Shown one piece after another: positions 45,540-57,430 of a DNA stretch of 64,000 nt. The stretch's first letter is position 1, and each line of letters begins with the position of its first letter. Position numbers and translations under genes: made by a program. The stretch is taken from NCBI RefSeq assembly GCF_033115175.1, contig NC_084835.1, forward strand, positions 54,498,948-54,562,947, in the 5' to 3' direction. The notes beneath the pieces are model-generated. The model saw nothing but the letters and a program-made list of their open reading frames with translations, did not search any database and was not told the DNA's origin. This stretch comes from Lepus europaeus (lineage: Eukaryota; Chordata; Mammalia; Lagomorpha; Leporidae).

Positions 45540-46340
45540 CTTAGTACCTGCATACTATGTAGAGATATGATTATATCATCCCTGATATTGGTAATCTACA
45601 TCTATTCTCAGGTCCTATTGATTATCCTGGATATTTTTCAAGATTAACATATTTCTCCCATAATTGACTTTTGGATTTTGGTTCTTTAATTTGCTTTGTA
45701 TTATGATTTTTATAATTTCTTTTCTACAGATTAATTTGCATTTCATTTGTTCTTTTGTCTAGAGTGCTGAGGTGGAAACTGAGACCTCTGATTACAGTGC
45801 TTCATTCTAACATGCAATAGCACTGTAAACTCCCCACTCAGTACTGTCAGTAACATCTCAGTAAGTTTCATGTTTTCTTTTTCATTCTGTTCTAAATGCT
45901 TTCTTATCTCCCTCTTAATATTGCTTGAAACCCACAGATCATTTAGATGTTTGTCATTTAGTTCTAAATATTTAGAGGTTTCCACACATCCCTTTGCTAC
46001 AGATTTCAAAATAATGAATGGTTTTCAATAGTTTTATATACACAGAATTGACAGATCATAGAGTTCACACCTCTACACTGTATCTGCCCCTCTGCCTCCA
46101 CATATAATTTCCCTTACCATTACCAGCTTGCATTGATGTAGTTCATTTATTAGAATTAATGACCAAATATCGACCCTATATTGTTAATTATATTCCATAC
46201 TTTTCATTTAGGTACAGAGTTACGAGGGCTTTGACAAAACATAATGACAGATATCCACTATTATATTTTATACAGAATAATCTTCACATCCCTGAAATAG
46301 TCTGAGCTTGCCAGTTCTCTCAACTGCCCTCCACTATCAT
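45540..46340 (-). mobile_element. Old LINE-1, antisense
   Basis: 45,870-46,010 resembles antisense ORF2 (ccacagatcatttagatgtttgtc). 46,020-46,340 resembles an old L1M 3'UTR in reverse (gcattgatgtagttcatttattagaattaatgacc, ggctttgacaaaacataatgacag). The two may be separate elements. Confidence 0.55.
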
Positions 46341-47044
46341 ACACCAGCCCTGTTGATGGACTGGAGGGGGGAGACCCCATCGGCAATACTATAAGTGAGT
46401 CTGTGTTTCAGTGCGTGTGCCTCTGGGCTGTGATATTCTTGGCTTTTTTATCCTCCCTCTAAGAAACAGGACGGATGGTCAGAGAGGCTAGATGTTCCTC
46501 ATTTCCCTTCCCCCAAGCTGGATAAAACCACAGTGAAATCCTTCACCATCTAGGGAGGCCTGTGTTGCAAAAAAAGTACTTGTTTATTTCAAAATGGTTA
46601 CTTTTCTCCTCCCCAGGGCAAAAGAGGAAGGAAATTTCTCAGAGCCTCACTGTGAGAGCCTGAAGGCGGTCCTCCTGGAGGTAAAGCCCATGAAATGCGC
46701 CCTCCATCCTGCACCAGATTGGCTCCCAGGAGTTTTTCATTCTCAAGCTAACCCAGGCTCAGCTCATAAAGCATTTTCTTAGGGAAAACTCAAAGAAATC
46801 TGTCCATCTAGAAGTTTTCAAATGAAGAATAAGAACAAGAAATCAGAAATTCATAATGAATGAAATAGCTGAGTCCACCTCCAGACCCTAAGCTTTCCTA
46901 TCTCCTCTCAACAGGAAACTGCAGACCAGGAACATACATCTGGAGACTAATAAATAAATTCATCTTTTCTTCAGGAATGTTCATCAAGCCAGAGTGCCAG
47001 GCAAACAGCTGACTCATCTGAGGAAACAGGCGTCCTCCCAGGAC
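46341..47044. other. Unrecognised sequence
   Basis: No gene or repeat family recognised. Confidence 0.35.
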
Positions 47045-47059
47045 AAAGATCAACCCCCT

Positions 47060-47403
47060 AGCCAGCGCTGTGGCTCAACAGGCTAATCCTCTGCCTTGCG
47101 GCGCCAGCACACCGGGTTCTAGTCCCGGTCGGGGCACCGATCCTGTCCCGGTTGCCCCTCTTCCAGGCCAGCTCTCTGCTGTGGCTAGGGAGTGCAGTGG
47201 AGGATGGCCCAAGTACTTGGGTCCTGCACCGCATGGGAGACCAGGAGAAGCACCTGGCTCCTGCCATCGGAACAGCGCGGTGCGCCGGCCGCAGCGCGCT
47301 ACCGCGGCGGCCATTGGAGGGTGAACCAACGGCAAAAGGAAGACCTTTCTCTCTGTCTCTCTCTCTCACTGTCCACTCTGCCTGTCAAAAAAAAGAAAAA
47401 AAA
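47060..47403 (+). mobile_element. CSINE (young type), full-length
   Basis: Complete sense copy with a B box (gggttctagtcccggtcgg) and a CpG-rich body. Perfect 15-bp target repeat aaagatcaaccccct (47,045-47,059 and 47,404-47,418). Confidence 0.96.
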
Positions 47404-47544
47404 AAAGATCAACCCCCTGGGAAGGCAGCTCCCCTCTCAACATCTGAGCTCCAGATGTGCCTTCAGTGCTCACCATACTCCACCCCCAAATAAAAACTAC
47501 GTTGTCTTGAGCTTCATTCAAACCTAGCCAGAGCCTATCATGTA

Positions 47545-47965
47545 AAATCTCATGTTAGGTTGTCATTATTACAACAAAACACCTCAGGCAACAAATTCAC
47601 AAAAACAAAAGGTTTATTGTGTCACTAGGTTCACGGGCCAGGATCGGGAGGAAGAAGCTTGTCCAAACTCTGGTGATGTTCCTATGGGCGGGCAGTGCAG
47701 AGCATCACTTGGGGATAGAGAGGGAGTGCATGCTCGCTGTGTCTTGCAAGCCACCAACACTTAATCATGGTGCATCTACCCTGACAACCCAATCTAATCA
47801 TTTTCCAAAGGCCTCAAGTCTAAACAACACATTTCAGATTTTTTACCCTCTTAGTACCAGGAACTTAGGAGGTCACCTTTCAAATGTCTATGTGAGTTCA
47901 GGGCTCAACATTCTAACAATAGCATCACCATTGAGCCACCTGATTTCAGACCCAAATGAAGTAAA
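47545..47965 (+). mobile_element. Ancient eutherian interspersed repeat, diverged copy
   Basis: aacaaaaggtttattgtgtcac, ctcgctgtgtcttgcaagcc, atctaatcattttccaaaggcc and related phrases follow the same order as the copy at 24,785-25,115. The family name is not certain. Confidence 0.45.
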
Positions 47966-48979
47966 TATCTTCCCACAAGAACTGTACATGCCTGATGCCA
48001 GGACCCATCACTGGCCTCATCCTACTGATGGATTAATAAACGGTGCTTCAGCACAGACTTCGAATTGACCATTTCCATTTCCATGGTGTAATTTCCAATT
48101 GAAAGCTGCAATAACTATTTAGGAATGTATTTAGATATAGAGTGTAATGTTTAAATAGAATCTTTTAATTTTTGCCTAGGTATGATTTTCACAAAGAACT
48201 TTTCTGTCATTGTAAAAATTGCTATGCAAAAGATGTGCCATTGGTTTTAGAAAAGTAGACAATTTTCCACTTAAAATTCCTTCATTTGTTAAATTTGCCT
48301 TGTCTATTCCTTAATATTTAATAAGGATTTTACAGGATTGCTGCCCACTTTTGTGGGTTGATTCATACAAAAACTACTCTGGAGAAAACTCCATTTATAA
48401 CACCACAACAAGACAGGAATCACAGGACTTAAAATGCTAAAATTTCATCCCAACCTCTCCTGACAATATAAACTCCAGTTTCGAGACCAAGGTAGGTTGA
48501 TATGAAAACTGGTGACTCAAAATGTGTTTTATGCCAAAATGCACTCTCACTGGACTTGTGTACTTATTTAATTCCCACTGTGCTGCCAAGGCCATTTTCT
48601 CTGAGGTGTTTGTACAAAACACAGGTGAGCTCTTTCACGATAACGACATGGACAGGAAGTCACAAAACTTTGGGGTAGAGGGGAGCTCCTGGGTGCTGTC
48701 CCTGTGTGCTGACTCACTCTGATCAGCTCCCTCTTCTGCACATGTGGACCACCAAGCCTCAACAGACTGGAATTTGGTTTTCTGCCTTCAGTGCCAATCA
48801 GCTTATCTTTTTTATTTGTTCTTATTCCCTATCAGGCCTCTTTGAGTTGTGGCCTGGGGGATCTTTAGGCAGGGTTATTTGCGCTACACTACAGGAAATC
48901 CATTCACAGATGTTTGACCTGAAGCATAGATTTCTATCCATGGCATTGGTGGGAATTCTCTGGGTTCGCCCTGACACTG
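47966..48979. other. Unrecognised sequence
   Basis: No gene or repeat recognised; the open frames are short. Confidence 0.35.
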
Positions 48980-49448
48980 TGTTGTGCCCGGTTTTCCCAA
49001 TCAATACACAAAGCACAGTAACATGCAAAAGCAGAGGATTATTTATTACCAGCCGGCTGGGACCCCTTACCTACACACGGCCCTCCAGCAGCGCACAGGC
49101 AAAAGGCCCCCTCCCTTGGATTTTAATGTTTTTATACATTTAGATAAACAAGTACATAAGTCATTCTATATGCAGGCTACTTCCATATTCTCTATATGGC
49201 AAATTCCTAATTCTGTGCATTGCATTGGTGTATGTCAAATGTAAAGGGCTATAGATCACACAAAGGAAATGGCGGCAGGCAAGGGGCCCTACATTCCAGA
49301 AATTGTTTTGTACTCTTTGTTTCTGAGAATTGGGCCTGCCTCTGTTCTAACCTGCAAGGATGCCTGTCATGGCGTTACAGAGGGCAAGCAAGCAAGCCGG
49401 GATACAGAAGCAAAAATTTAGCAAGCAACGGGCTCCCTAATTCCCACA
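48980..49448 (-). mobile_element. Solo LTR, class I ERV, same family as the LTR at 70-574
   Basis: On the minus strand it starts TGTGGGAATTAG and ends CACAACA, with tataaaaac then aataaataatcctctgc at the expected spacing for promoter and polyadenylation signal. The flanking 4-bp repeat actg (48,976-48,979 and 49,449-49,452) fits gamma-like integration. With no interior and no partner LTR nearby, it is a solo LTR formed by LTR-LTR recombination. Confidence 0.82.
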
Positions 49449-49452
49449 ACTG

Positions 49453-50114
49453 TGAGTATTGGCATCTGGGTTGGAGCGTTCTGGCAGCTGAATGCCCCAT
49501 CAGTCACCATTGAACTGAACCTTTCCTCTCCTGGCATTTTACAGTCTGGAAATTAAATACACACATTACAGGTGGATGGTCAGTAAATTTTTTTCTGTAC
49601 TTTTCATCTACATACTAGACTTTGAAACCTTGGGTTTCTTTGTGTACTTTATCTTGTCTTGTGGCTCTATGGGATTACTGCCTTTGAGACATATATCATA
49701 CAATCTAATCACCATGTGAGATCCATCCTGGGCCTCAGGATGTGATGGTTCCTTTGGAAATAAAATACCACTTTCTAACTGAATGCTTGCTTTCAACTAC
49801 TACTTGGCACATTACAAAGTTTGCAAACCCAGCCTTTCTTCTTTCTAGTGGAAGACTATCCTACAATTCAGAATTATCCCAGAACCACAGTTACCTGCAT
49901 GAAAATTAAACAATTCTTTCATTGACATTGAGGTGCATCTGGGTGCCAACATTGTGATGAAGATGGAAGGACTGAGGTGTGGTTACATACACTTTTCCTA
50001 AAATCTTTCAGTTACTCTCTGCTTCATTGTAGTGAGAAATGATTGTTTGCCATGAAGTTGGAGGGGCCATGAAACACATGTTGAAGTACACATAGTTCTT
50101 TTTTTAGTTCTTTT
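49453..50114. other. Unrecognised sequence
   Basis: No gene or repeat recognised. Confidence 0.35.
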
Positions 50115-50400
50115 TTTAAAATTAATTGATGTATTTGAAGGCTGAATGATAGCAGTGGGAGAGATCGAGAGCTATTCCATATGCAGGATTATTTGCCAAA
50201 TGGTCACCACTGACACGTCTAGGCCAGGCTGAAGTTAAGAGCCAGGAACTCTATCTGAGTCTCCCACATGGATAGCAGGGATCCAGATAGTTTTGCAATG
50301 TGCTTTTCCAGGCACATTAGTAGGAAGCGGGATCTGAAATGGAATATGGAATATAGACTTTCTAAGTGGCATCTTAACCACTAGGCCAACCATCTCCCCC
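50115..50400 (-). mobile_element. CSINE-related SINE, old
   Basis: aaattaattgatgtatttgaagg tail, tctgagtctcccacatgg, ccaggcacattagtagg, ggcatcttaaccactaggcc head. Diverged. Confidence 0.75.
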
Positions 50401-50615
50401 TAGGTTTTGGCATTTTTCAAAGTTTTGTGCATGACTGAGTAACAAAAACTTTGTTAGAACCCGTAAATATACGGTAAAACTTTGATTTGTTATTGTACCT
50501 GTAGGTTCTAAAATGGTGGTCTTGTCTAGCTCCATAATTTCTTATTTATACAGAAGCCACTGAGCTAACAGAATTTTCATTAAGAATTAGAGTGATCTTA
50601 CGTATCACAACTTCT

Positions 50616-50953
50616 TTTTTAAAAAAGATTTATTTCTTTTATTTCAAAGTCAGAGTTACACAGAGAGAGGAGAGGCAGGGAGAGAGAGAGGTCTTCCATC
50701 CAATGGTTCCCTCCCCAATTGGCCACAACAGTGGGAACTGTGCCGATCTGAAGCCAAGAGCCAGGAGCTTCTTCCGGGTCTCCCACACTGGTGCAGGGTC
50801 CCAAGGACTTGGGCTATCTTCTACTGCTCTCCCAGGCCATAGCAGAGAGCTAGATGGGAAGTGGAGCAGCTGGGACTCGAATTGGCGCCCATATGGGATG
50901 CCAGCGCTTCAGGCCAGGGTGTTAACCTGTTGCACCACAGCGCCAGCCCCACA
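50616..50953 (-). mobile_element. CSINE, full-length, with target duplication
   Basis: aaaagatttatttcttttatttc tail to gcaccacagcgccagcccc head. Flanked by tatcacaacttct (50,603-50,615 and 50,954-50,966). Confidence 0.94.
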
Positions 50954-50966
50954 TATCACAACTTCT

Positions 50967-51249
50967 GCCAAGAATGTATATACAATAGCTTATCATTACA
51001 TAATAGTTGGTACAAGAAGCTGATGAAGGTAATTTGTTATATAATTTCAGGATGCATACAGATATGAATTTCATCACTTTATAACCTCCCCAAAGCCAAA
51101 ACTTTTTAAAATGTAAGGTATTCTCTGGCTTTAAATACATCTCTGATTAAACATACAGAAAGTATTGAGTCAATTATAATTCACTCTAAATTGTTTTCTA
51201 TTTTATGTGCATAATTTTGTATCATCATTAATGCATTTATTTTCTATCA
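50967..51249. other. Unrecognised sequence
   Basis: No gene or repeat recognised. Confidence 0.35.
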
Positions 51250-51329
51250 ATCTCTAAATTTAATTAATTGTTAAATAAACACTTGTATTTTTTAGGAAAC
51301 ATGTCTGTGAAAGTCACTGAGAGTTGGTG
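51250..51329 (+). repeat. Donor of the direct copy (segment A)
   Basis: This 80-bp unique-looking segment (atctctaaatttaattaatt...gagttggtg) recurs in direct orientation at 52,273-52,352 with only about four differences. Confidence 0.9.
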
Positions 51330-51780
51330 GGATGGATAAATCTGGGCAGGTACTGGCCTTTTTAGGACCATAAGTGGAGGAGAGGAAGTTACCCAAGGGA
51401 TCAGAAGGTCACAACTCCTATCTTTGGCACTGTATTCTGTCAGTGTTTTTATGTGCTTGCTAATGAAATAGCTGGTTACTACAGAGATGGCAATGGGTTA
51501 ACATCATCACACACAGAATAGGAAGTAGAGCACTTACTAGAACCTCTGCTTGTAATTTCTTTAGAAATCCCTGTGAAGTCAGAGGATGATTCTAGATACT
51601 ACATTCCACAAAATGTCTACCCTGATGTAATATCCATTCTCTTTATACAAAGAACAGGTATGGTTGAAAACTCACATCTAAAATAGCCTAGCCATACAAT
51701 GTTTCAAAACTGACTGACTTTAAGTAAAATATATAACAGATTGAGAAAATTGATGCCTTGGGTATAAAGTTCGTGAAAAC

Positions 51781-51988
51781 TGAGTTTGTCCTAGTTGTTT
51801 CCATCCATAATAAACTGATATTCCCCAAAATTAAAAGCTAATCAGGGTACAGATTTGACCTAGGGGCTAGGAGACCAGTTAAGACAGCTATGTCACATTT
51901 TGTCGTTCCTGGATTCAAAACCTCGCTCTGGCACTTTGCCACAGCTCCTGACTCTGGTTCATTGCTAATGTGGACCCTGGGAAGCAGA
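51781..51988 (+). repeat. Donor of the inverted copy (segment B)
   Basis: This about 208-bp segment, half unique sequence and half the 5' part of an old SINE, recurs in reverse orientation at 52,358-52,564 at high identity. Confidence 0.92.
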
Positions 51989-52140
51989 GGTGATGGAACA
52001 AATAGTTAAGTTCCTGCCACTCACCAGGAAGACCTGAATTGAGTTCCTTGCTCCCACCTAACCATAGCCATTGCAGGCACTGGGTGATGAACCAGTGGAA
52101 AGGAGCTTTGTCTCTCTTTACCTCTTAAACAGATTTTTTT
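51865..52140 (+). mobile_element. CSINE-related SINE, old
   Basis: ctaggagaccagttaagac head, gccacagctcctgactctgg, ccctgggaagcagaggtgatgg, gggtgatgaaccagtgg, and a weak T/A-rich end. Its 5' part was copied in the rearrangement downstream. Confidence 0.7.
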
Positions 52141-52272
52141 AAATATTTCATATTTCATAGTTTTCATAGAAAATGAAGAGTGTTGAAATCTGTACACATT
52201 AAGAACATCCATTATCCTCTCAAAAACCTCGAGAAACTTTGTGCTCCAAGTTTATCCTGAAAAACTTGCTTG

Positions 52273-52564
52273 ATCTCTAAATTTAATTAATTATTAGACA
52301 AACATTTGTATTTTTTAGGAAACATGTCTGTGAAAGTCACTGAGAGTTGGTGCTTCATCTGCTTCCCAGGGTCCACATTAGCAGTGAACTGCAATCAGGA
52401 GCTGTGGCAAGGTGCCAGAACAAGGTTTTGAATCCAGAACTACAAAATGTGACATAGCTGTCTTAACTGGTCTCCTAGCCCCTAGGGCAAACTGGTACCC
52501 TAATTAGCTTTTAATTTTGGGGAATATCAGTTTATTATGGATGGAAACAACTAGGACAAACTCA
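52273..52564. repeat. Composite templated insertion: direct A plus inverted B
   Basis: 52,273-52,352 is a direct copy of 51,250-51,329. It is joined within five bases to 52,358-52,564, an inverted copy of 51,781-51,988. Both donors lie within 1.1 kb upstream. There is no A-tail and no target repeat, so this is replication or repair template switching rather than retroposition. Confidence 0.9.
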
Positions 52565-53367
52565 AACAATGGAAGCAAGAAAACTGTCTCTTACTAAGGC
52601 ATCCTAGACTACTATTATATATTTTGCTGGTGGCTATAGCCCCATTTTACAATGATTGTGGCTCTAGGAGTTCCTAGTCAGTGGGCTCAGCAGCATTTCG
52701 TAGGTTTCTGTTTCCAATTCTCAACACTGAGTGTAACTTGGTGCTGTGGTCTGCAAGGCTGGCCTGGTAGTGAGGCTCAGGGTCTTGCCAGCTGTTTGAA
52801 GTTGACCAGGAAGAAGCATACGAATATTTTGTTCTCCTTCTCTGTTCTACAAAAAATTGTTTCCTAAGCACTTGTTTCCAGAGAGAGTGACCACTTTATA
52901 CCCAAAATCATAGGTTGACAGAATGATCTCTGAGGTTAAAAGTGCACTCTGCTGCTAGACCCCTTCAGAGACAGACAGAGGTAATGAGGTTGATTTGAAT
53001 TTCACTTTATCAAAAGGGCCATTTCAGGACACTAATGGAATTTATTGGATATTTTCTTTCTCCTTGTAATTCTCAGCATATCCAGTACTGAGCCATTGAG
53101 TGTGTTCTTCAAAGCATGGCCAGTATTACTATGTCTCAAAATTCAAAATTTTGGATTCAAAATAGGTTTTGTCTAACTCTGCAAATACTGTTAAGAATTG
53201 AGCATTTTGGAAATTATACTCAACATTAAGATACTAATCCTCACTTTAGGAAGTACAGCTACTAGTATAAATTTATATTACAGATTTTAGTAAAAGAAAC
53301 AAATAAAATTATTACTTTGGGGGAAAAGGCTTAGACTATGAAACAAGACACTAAACAGCTTCTTTTA
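52565..53367. other. Unrecognised sequence
   Basis: No gene or repeat recognised. Confidence 0.35.
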
Positions 53368-53700
53368 AAACTTTTTTACATTTATTTTCATATTATTTGA
53401 AAAGCAGAGTCACATGCAGAAGGGAGGGACATATATGAAGTGTCCATCACCAATTCACTCCTTTAATGAATACAACAGCCAAGACTGGACCAGCCTGAAG
53501 CCAGGAGTCCAGAATTTCTTCCAGGTCTCCCATGTGGGTGGCAGGGACCCAAGTATTTGAGTCATCACTTACTGTCTCCCAGAATGTACATTAACAGGGA
53601 AGCAGTATCAGAAGCAATTCTGCTGCAACTCGGACCTGGCAATAAAATATTAGGGTGGGCATTCCAAGTGATGACTTAACTTCTATACCAAACACCCACT
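53368..53700 (-). mobile_element. CSINE-related SINE, old
   Basis: catattatttgaaaagcagag, gaagccaggagtccag, tccaggtctcccatgtggg, agtgatgacttaacttctataccaaacacccac. Confidence 0.75.
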
Positions 53701-53832
53701 CAATAGATTCTTATACCATGGGACATCTGACAATTTGTACTCAATAATAACCTAAATAGTGTATGACGTAAAAGTCAGTTTTTTTACTCAAATAAATACT
53801 TGAACAGATTAATAATAATTTAAAATAACCTA

Positions 53833-54178
53833 GCGGCCAGCGCTGTGGCATAACGGGTAAAGGTACTACCTGCAGTGTGATATGGACGCTGGTTTGAGTC
53901 CCAGCTGCTCCACTTCCAATCCAGCTCTCTGCTATTGCCTGGGAAAGCCAGGCTCAAGTCGTTGGGCCCCTGCATCCACATGGGAGACCTAGAAGCTCCT
54001 GGCTCCTGGCTTTGGATCGGCACAACTCCAGCCATTGTAGCCATCTGGGGAGTGAACCAGAGGATGGAGACTCTCTCTTTCTTTCTTTCTCTCTCTCTCT
54101 CCCTCTTTCTCTCTCTCCACCCCCCCACCTCTCTGTAACTCTGATGTTCAAATAAATAATTAATTAATCTTAAAAAAA
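53833..54178 (+). mobile_element. CSINE, full-length
   Basis: gcggccagcgctgtggcataacggg head, ggtttgagtcccagctgc B-box area, an expanded TTTC/CT block, and caaataaataattaattaatc tail. Confidence 0.9.
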
Positions 54179-54357
54179 ATAAAGTATGACAACTCCTGAT
54201 GCAGTTAAAAGCGTATGCATTGAAATATTTGAGGTGTACTGTAATAGTCAACTTTTCCTATATAGTTTTTAATAAAATCACATTCATGTGTTTTCCCCTC
54301 TTTTATTCATAGGCTAGGAGCCTGATGGAGGTTTTCATAGTTTAAGATACAAAAAGT

Positions 54358-54631
54358 GAATTAATGCTATAACTAGTACTCAAACAGTATTTTATACTTT
54401 GTGTTCTGTGTGGGTGCAAACTGATGAAATCTTTACTTAATATATACTAAATCGATCTTCTGTATATACAGATAATTGAACATGAATCTTGATGTGAATG
54501 GAATGGGTGAGGGAGCGGGAGATGGGAGGGGTGCGGGTGGGAGGGAAGTTATGGGGGGGAAGCCATTGTAATCCATAAACTGTACTTTGGAAAATTATAT
54601 TTACTAAATAAGTTAAAAAAAAAAGAAAAAA
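54358..54631 (+). mobile_element. Rabbit-type L1 3' end, severely 5'-truncated
   Basis: A 274-bp insertion from aattaatgctataactag to the A-tail, flanked by the perfect 14-bp repeat aagatacaaaaagt (54,344-54,357 and 54,632-54,645). Confidence 0.95.
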
Positions 54632-54645
54632 AAGATACAAAAAGT

Positions 54646-54984
54646 ATTCCAATCACAACAAAAAGCTTGCAAACCGGATATCATAAAGGTTCTTGGAGAA
54701 CAGGGAAATGTCTATGTCTGCATGTCACACACTGAATTTTGTTTATTTCTTTTTCCTGAAAGTTTTTAGACTTATTAAAGCTAATAGGTACTCTATTCAT
54801 AAGCCACCACTTTTTTCTGAATTTTTGAAATCAGATGAACTTGCAGATGCTCTTGAGCATACTGAGTGCTGTGGGCATATCATGCATATAAATGTACCTG
54901 TAAACATATAAATGTGCTTAAAACTGCACAGAGTGTGGTCATGTAGCTTTATTAAATGAAAGCTTGTCTAAAACTTTGTAGCTA
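54646..54984. other. Unrecognised sequence left of the provirus
   Basis: No gene recognised. Confidence 0.35.
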
Positions 54985-55488
54985 TATTATCAGGTGACCT
55001 TAAGCCAAAGTTAATATTCTGAGTTCTTGTTTCAAGCTTAGAGAAGCATTTTAAGCTCAGACACAAACAAGACAGGCAACATGGTAAAGCTCTGAATTTA
55101 TTTGGGGAAGTGAGAGAAATACACAGGAACTTAAAGCTTTTTTTAAGGCAGAGGGGCCCAAGGTGGGTGAATGGGATACTCCATAAAATAATCTCAGATG
55201 GCAGACCAGGGGCCACGTGCAAGAGTCTGTAGTCTGCAGCTGTGTGGAGGAACTGTGCAGGCAGGAACGGCAGCAAAAACGGGTGGCATGCAAGAGGTGC
55301 ACAGAAGAATAAGGGAGGGCCTAGGGCATTCCACACCACTTATTCACTTCCAAAAGGAGAGTGGTTAAACAGTCTGATTGACCAGTGGGTGGATACAGGT
55401 GGGATCACTTAGGGACAAGGAGTGGAATGGTCTCCAGCTCATGAATCTCATCAATCTAATACCTTCTCCTTGATTGGGTCCCATATCA
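54985..55488 (-). mobile_element. Provirus 3' LTR
   Basis: It begins TGATATGGGACCC right after the polypurine tract. The minus-strand aataaa lies at 55,097-55,102. The terminal CA has decayed to TA. It matches the LTR at 60,707-61,173 throughout (for example gagacaggcaacatggtaaagctc in both, read on the plus strand). Confidence 0.9.
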
Positions 55489-55498
55489 TTCCCCCCTC
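55489..55498 (-). promoter_or_regulatory. Provirus polypurine tract
   Basis: Minus-strand gaggggggaa directly precedes the LTR's TG, the plus-strand priming site of reverse transcription. Confidence 0.8.
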
Positions 55499-55519
55499 AG
55501 AGATCCCAGGCCCTTAATC

Positions 55520-56155
55520 TTAAGGGTACGCTGAAGGACGTGGACTCATCCTATCTTCTATAGCTACTTCCTGCTGATCAGGGACCCAGACCCTGCCTGT
55601 CCTGGATCTAGAATCTCTTCCTACCACATCCATTGAATTCATTTCCTGAGCCGGAGAATGCTCAGTTATCGCCAGTGGTTGTGTCGCCTGCATGGACATC
55701 ATTCGTCGAGTTCTGAAACATACAAGTTTATCAGTCAGTATAAGCAAAACTGGAACAAAACAAATTGCAAGTGGAGTGCCCCTTAAGATTGAAATAACAT
55801 GTTTTATAGACTCCTAGATAGTGGGCCATAATGGGCTATCCTTGTGCAGCTTAAAAAGCTATTTAGCCTGAGCAGAGAGACTCTTTGACTGAACATACTA
55901 CTGTTTGAGTAAAGATGGCAAATTCCATCAATCACTATGCATATTCCTCCTTGTTCTATTAATATATAGTCCAAGGCCTAATGAAGAAACTACTTTGGAC
56001 AGTGTGACAACTGATTTAAGCAGTTGCTTTAAAGCTGAGGCTGCCCACTGGAGCTGGGGGTCTGTGCCACTCAGACATAGGTTGAATGCTGTGGCTGGAA
56101 AGCTTGTCTCCAGACTGGCTGGCATATCCCCCACCAACAGCTTCTTGTGCTGCAT
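55520..56155 (-). pseudogene. ERV envelope (transmembrane subunit) remnant
   Basis: At 55,919-55,957 and just upstream, one minus-strand frame reads ALDYILIEQGGICIVIDGIC, the hallmark region of class I/D-type transmembrane envelope before its membrane anchor (CX6C pattern; the usual second Cys of the CX6CC is His). A stop lies directly before it, and neighbouring parts sit in other frames. A more distal frame (55,520-55,747) ending near the polypurine tract may be the cytoplasmic tail. Non-functional. Confidence 0.7.
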
Positions 56156-56890
56156 GTGTGAACTTGTGGCTTTAAATCATACCTTCACAGTGGTTACAAT
56201 TTTTCACCCAGAGCTAGCAGAACAGGGGGATAAGTCCCTAAGAAGATACAAAGTCTCCAGGAGACTCCCACTATCTCCATGAGCCCTAAGCCGATCAACA
56301 TATGTATGTGAAACCTCCCTATCCAATGGGCACCCCCAGCAGGAAAACCCAATGGACAGATAGTAATATCTTAAAAATTCGAAACACTTTCTCAAAGCCA
56401 GTGCCAGCTCTGCCACTCCACTTGGTCTCTTCTCAGACCACAAGCTTTTCTGTTGCTTGCTAGCCAAATGAAAGTTTCTTTTCTGTCAAAATGTTTCTAC
56501 CTGTTTGCAAATTATTTCTTATTTCTATACGAAGCTGAGGAAAAGAACCCACGAAATTCTCCCCTACCATTGTTCCCCCTCCTCTGTGAATGGTAACAAA
56601 AGCTGGCCTGAAGTATAGGCCAACTTACCCAAAACCATGCCCAGGTTTTTAAAATCAGCTTCATGTGGCTTCACCAGGATTTTCAATCATTGTAACAAGA
56701 ACTCACTAAACAGTTTTTCTGCCAATATCAGTTTTCCAGAAAGAGTCAAAGGAAGAGGTAGGTACACTATGTCTGCCTTCAAGTGCGACATTCTTGATGT
56801 GACTAAAGCAAAAGCTTTAATTATCTTTTTGCTTTTTAAAGAAAACGCAGGATCATGCAGATATATATTTTGAGTTCACTTGCAAAGGCT
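56156..56890 (-). other. Provirus interior, unrecognised
   Basis: By position this is expected to be env surface-unit territory, but I see no intact frame or motif on the minus strand. Confidence 0.4.
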
Positions 56891-56908
56891 CAAGATGCAG
56901 AACCCTTG

Positions 56909-57139
56909 GCCAGTGCCGCGGCTCAATAGGCTAATCCTCCACCTGTGGCGCCGGCACCCCGGGTTCTAGTCCTGGTTGGGGCGCCGGATTCTGTCCTAGT
57001 TGCTCCTCTTCCAGGCCAGCTCTCTGCTGTGGCCCAGGAAGGCAGTGGAGGATGGCCCATGTCCTTGGGCCCTGCACCCGCTTGGGAGACCAGGAGAAGC
57101 ACCTGGCCATTGGAGGGTGAATCACCGGCAAGAGGAAGA

Positions 57140-57171
<32 letters not shown>

Positions 57172-57205
57172 ACTGTCCACTCTGCCTGTCAAAAAAAAAA
57201 AAAAA
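56909..57205 (+). mobile_element. CSINE (young type), internally deleted
   Basis: Sense copy, with about 60 bp of body missing between gagaagcacctgg and ccattggagggtg. Flanked by aagatgcagaacccttg / aagatgcagaatccttg (56,892-56,908 and 57,206-57,222). It sits just 3' of the integrase remnant within the provirus. Confidence 0.93.
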
Positions 57206-57247
57206 AAGATGCAGAATCCTTGACAAATGCACCCAGCTTAGGATGCC

Positions 57248-57430
57248 CTATAATTTCACTGAGTTAGGCATGCTCAGTAGCACCTGATAAGGTCCCTTCC
57301 ATTTAGGCTGCAACTGGTCTGAAGGGGATCCTTCCTTCCAAGTTTTTAATAAGATCAAATCTCCTGGGGAAGTAGGCTGCTCATTAGTCTCAGGATCTGG
57401 CACTGGGAGAACTTTATTACCACAGAGCAT
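57248..57430 (-). pseudogene. ERV integrase C-terminal domain remnant
   Basis: A 60-codon minus-strand frame contains SPGDLILLKTWKEG and QPKWKGPYQVLLSMP, the SH3-like DNA-binding C-terminal domain typical of gamma-like (class I) integrases. It ends in TAG directly after VKL. The catalytic core upstream is absent, replaced by an L1 fragment. It fixes the provirus class and orientation. Confidence 0.85.

Noticed and set aside
48437-48762. Overlapping 60-66 codon frames on both strands
   Set aside because: Short, mutually overlapping, no motif or start context; consistent with chance.
57248-57430. A host gene related to integrase
   Set aside because: Only the terminal domain survives, between provirus LTRs and next to envelope remnants; it is viral debris.
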